From: UBA1738 sp045655325
GTDB taxonomy: Bacteria > Bacillota > Clostridia > UBA1381
NCBI GenBank assembly: GCA_045655325.1
Contig: JAZOOY010000005.1
Coordinates: 1-14,876 of the forward strand
DNA: 14,876 bases
Direction of reading: 5' to 3'
Shown here in pieces: positions 13,909 through 14,876 of the stretch (position 1 is the stretch's first letter; the number at the start of each line of letters is the position of its first letter). The notes under the pieces are model-generated. The model did no database searches, was not told where the DNA came from, and saw only the letters and a list, made by a program, of their open reading frames with translations. A program made the position numbers and the translations under genes.

Positions 13909-14876
13909 ATTAAGAGTATGTGTAATTTTTGGCGGACAGTCACCGGAACACGAAATTTCAAGAAAATCAGTAACATCAGTACTAAACAACCTTGACAAAG
14001 AAAAATATGACATAGATATCATAGGCATAACAAAACAGGGTAAGTGGTACCTTTACACAGGCGACGTTTCAAAAATTGAAAACGGCGATTGGGAAAAAGG
14101 CGACATTACACCTGCAATAATCTCACCGGATTCAGGGGAAAAGGCTATTTTGGTATTTGCAGATAGCGGAATAGAAAAAATCCATCCGGACGTTGTTTTC
14201 CCTGTTCTTCACGGCGAATATGGCGAAGACGGTACAATTCAGGGGCTTTTGGAGCTTGCCGGAATCAAGTACGTTGGTATGGGTGTATTGGCATCAGCGA
14301 ATGGTATGGATAAAGCATACACAAAGGTTGTTCTTGATTCAGCAGATATTCCGCAGGCAGACTGGGTTGTGGTAAAGCGTGGCGGTGACAGAGATGCTTA
14401 CATAAAGCAGATTGAAGAAAAGCTTGGATACCCTTGCTTCGTGAAGCCTTGTAACACAGGCTCATCCGTTGGTGTTGGTAAGGCACACGACAGAGCAGAA
14501 CTGATTGCAGCGCTTGATGAGGCAGAAAAGTTTGACCGAAAAATTTTGGTGGAAGAAAACATCGACGGTCGTGAGGTAGAATGTGCAGTTTTGGGTAACG
14601 AAAACCCAAAAGCAGCGGCAGTTGGCGAAATTGTGCCAATGGTTGAATTCTACGATTTTGATGCAAAGTATAACGACAACTCAACAAAGCTTGAAATCCC
14701 TGCAGATTTACCGACCGATATTTACGAAAAAATCCGTGAATATGCGGTAAAAGCCTTCTCGGCTATGGATGGCGCAGGACTTTCACGAGTAGACTTCTTT
14801 GTAAGACGAAGCGATAACAAAATAATCTTAAACGAAATTAATACAATGCCGGGATTTACCAACATCAGTATGTATC
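13901..14876 (+). CDS. ddl: D-alanine--D-alanine ligase, 3'-truncated by window edge
   Basis: ATP-grasp ligase that joins two D-Ala for the peptidoglycan pentapeptide, in the cytoplasm. It starts at GTG 13901 with AAGGAG at 13887-13892 and 8-nt spacing, overlapping rluD by 8 nt. The 325 visible codons contain FGGQSPEHEIS near the N-terminus, FPVLHGEYGEDGTIQGLLE, GVLASANGMDK, VKPCNTGSSVGVGK, VEENIDGREVECAVLGN, LSRVDFFV and NEINTMPGFTNISMY, which covers the ATP and Mg2+ ligands. Roughly 20-30 residues are missing. The omega-loop AKYND carries the Tyr typical of D-Ala-D-Ala ligases rather than the substitution seen in D-Ala-D-Lac (VanA-type) enzymes, so ordinary vancomycin-sensitive precursors are expected; that specificity call is inference. 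Confidence 0.96.
   Translation, partial: MAKLRVCVIFGGQSPEHEISRKSVTSVLNNLDKEKYDIDIIGITKQGKWYLYTGDVSKIENGDWEKGDITPAIISPDSGEKAILVFADSGIEKIHPDVVFPVLHGEYGEDGTIQGLLELAGIKYVGMGVLASANGMDKAYTKVVLDSADIPQADWVVVKRGGDRDAYIKQIEEKLGYPCFVKPCNTGSSVGVGKAHDRAELIAALDEAEKFDRKILVEENIDGREVECAVLGNENPKAAAVGEIVPMVEFYDFDAKYNDNSTKLEIPADLPTDIYEKIREYAVKAFSAMDGAGLSRVDFFVRRSDNKIILNEINTMPGFTNISMY

Noticed and set aside
14193..14687. 60-codon plus and 140-codon minus frames over the right-end region
   Set aside because: Both overlap the ddl coding frame, which carries all the family motifs but has no stop in the window.
13901..14876. VanA-type D-Ala-D-Lac ligase
   Set aside because: The omega-loop keeps the Tyr of D-Ala-D-Ala ligases and no other van genes are nearby.

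Overview
The window looks like chromosome of a low-GC Gram-positive anaerobe, most likely a clostridial gut Firmicute (Oscillospirales/Ruminococcaceae-like). The reasons are Shine-Dalgarno sites close to AGGAGG, TATAAT promoters, compact operons with hairpin-plus-T-run terminators, and the yggS-sepF-ylmH-divIVA-ileS-lspA-rluD gene order, which matches the ylm/divIVA region downstream of the Firmicute division and cell-wall cluster. No tRNA, rRNA, CRISPR array or transposase gene was found. The lineage is inferred from gene content and style only.

Layout. Bases 1-1900 hold the end of a ROK-family glucokinase gene (5' end outside the window) and a D-2-hydroxyacid dehydrogenase gene, closed by a strong terminator. 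Bases 1933-8620 hold a plus-strand run starting at a consensus promoter: lon protease, engB (ribosome-assembly GTPase), an orphan HlyD-like membrane-fusion protein, yggS (PLP homeostasis), sepF (FtsZ anchor), ylmH (S4 RNA-binding protein) and divIVA (polar/septal scaffold). A terminator-like hairpin sits between sepF and ylmH, and a terminator follows divIVA. Bases 8621-11562 hold a hairpin-rich leader and ileS, ending in a symmetric terminator.

Bases 11561-12536 break the expected ileS-lspA neighbourhood. On the minus strand lies a self-contained unit: a near-consensus promoter, a roughly 155-nt highly structured leader with an intrinsic terminator and a competing antiterminator pairing, and an 84-codon gene of unknown function. 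Behind its promoter lies a roughly 385-bp hairpin-rich repeat-like element with imperfect terminal inverted repeats. The plus strand resumes at 12496 with an extended -10 promoter and the overlapping genes lspA, rluD and ddl; ddl runs off the right edge.

The plus-strand genes are mostly housekeeping: protein quality control, ribosome assembly, division-site placement, isoleucine charging, lipoprotein maturation, 23S rRNA pseudouridylation and peptidoglycan precursor synthesis. The most promising undescribed item is the two-state, attenuator-like RNA leader at 11834-11989 (minus strand) controlling an orphan small protein. I could not match it to any riboswitch or leader class I know.
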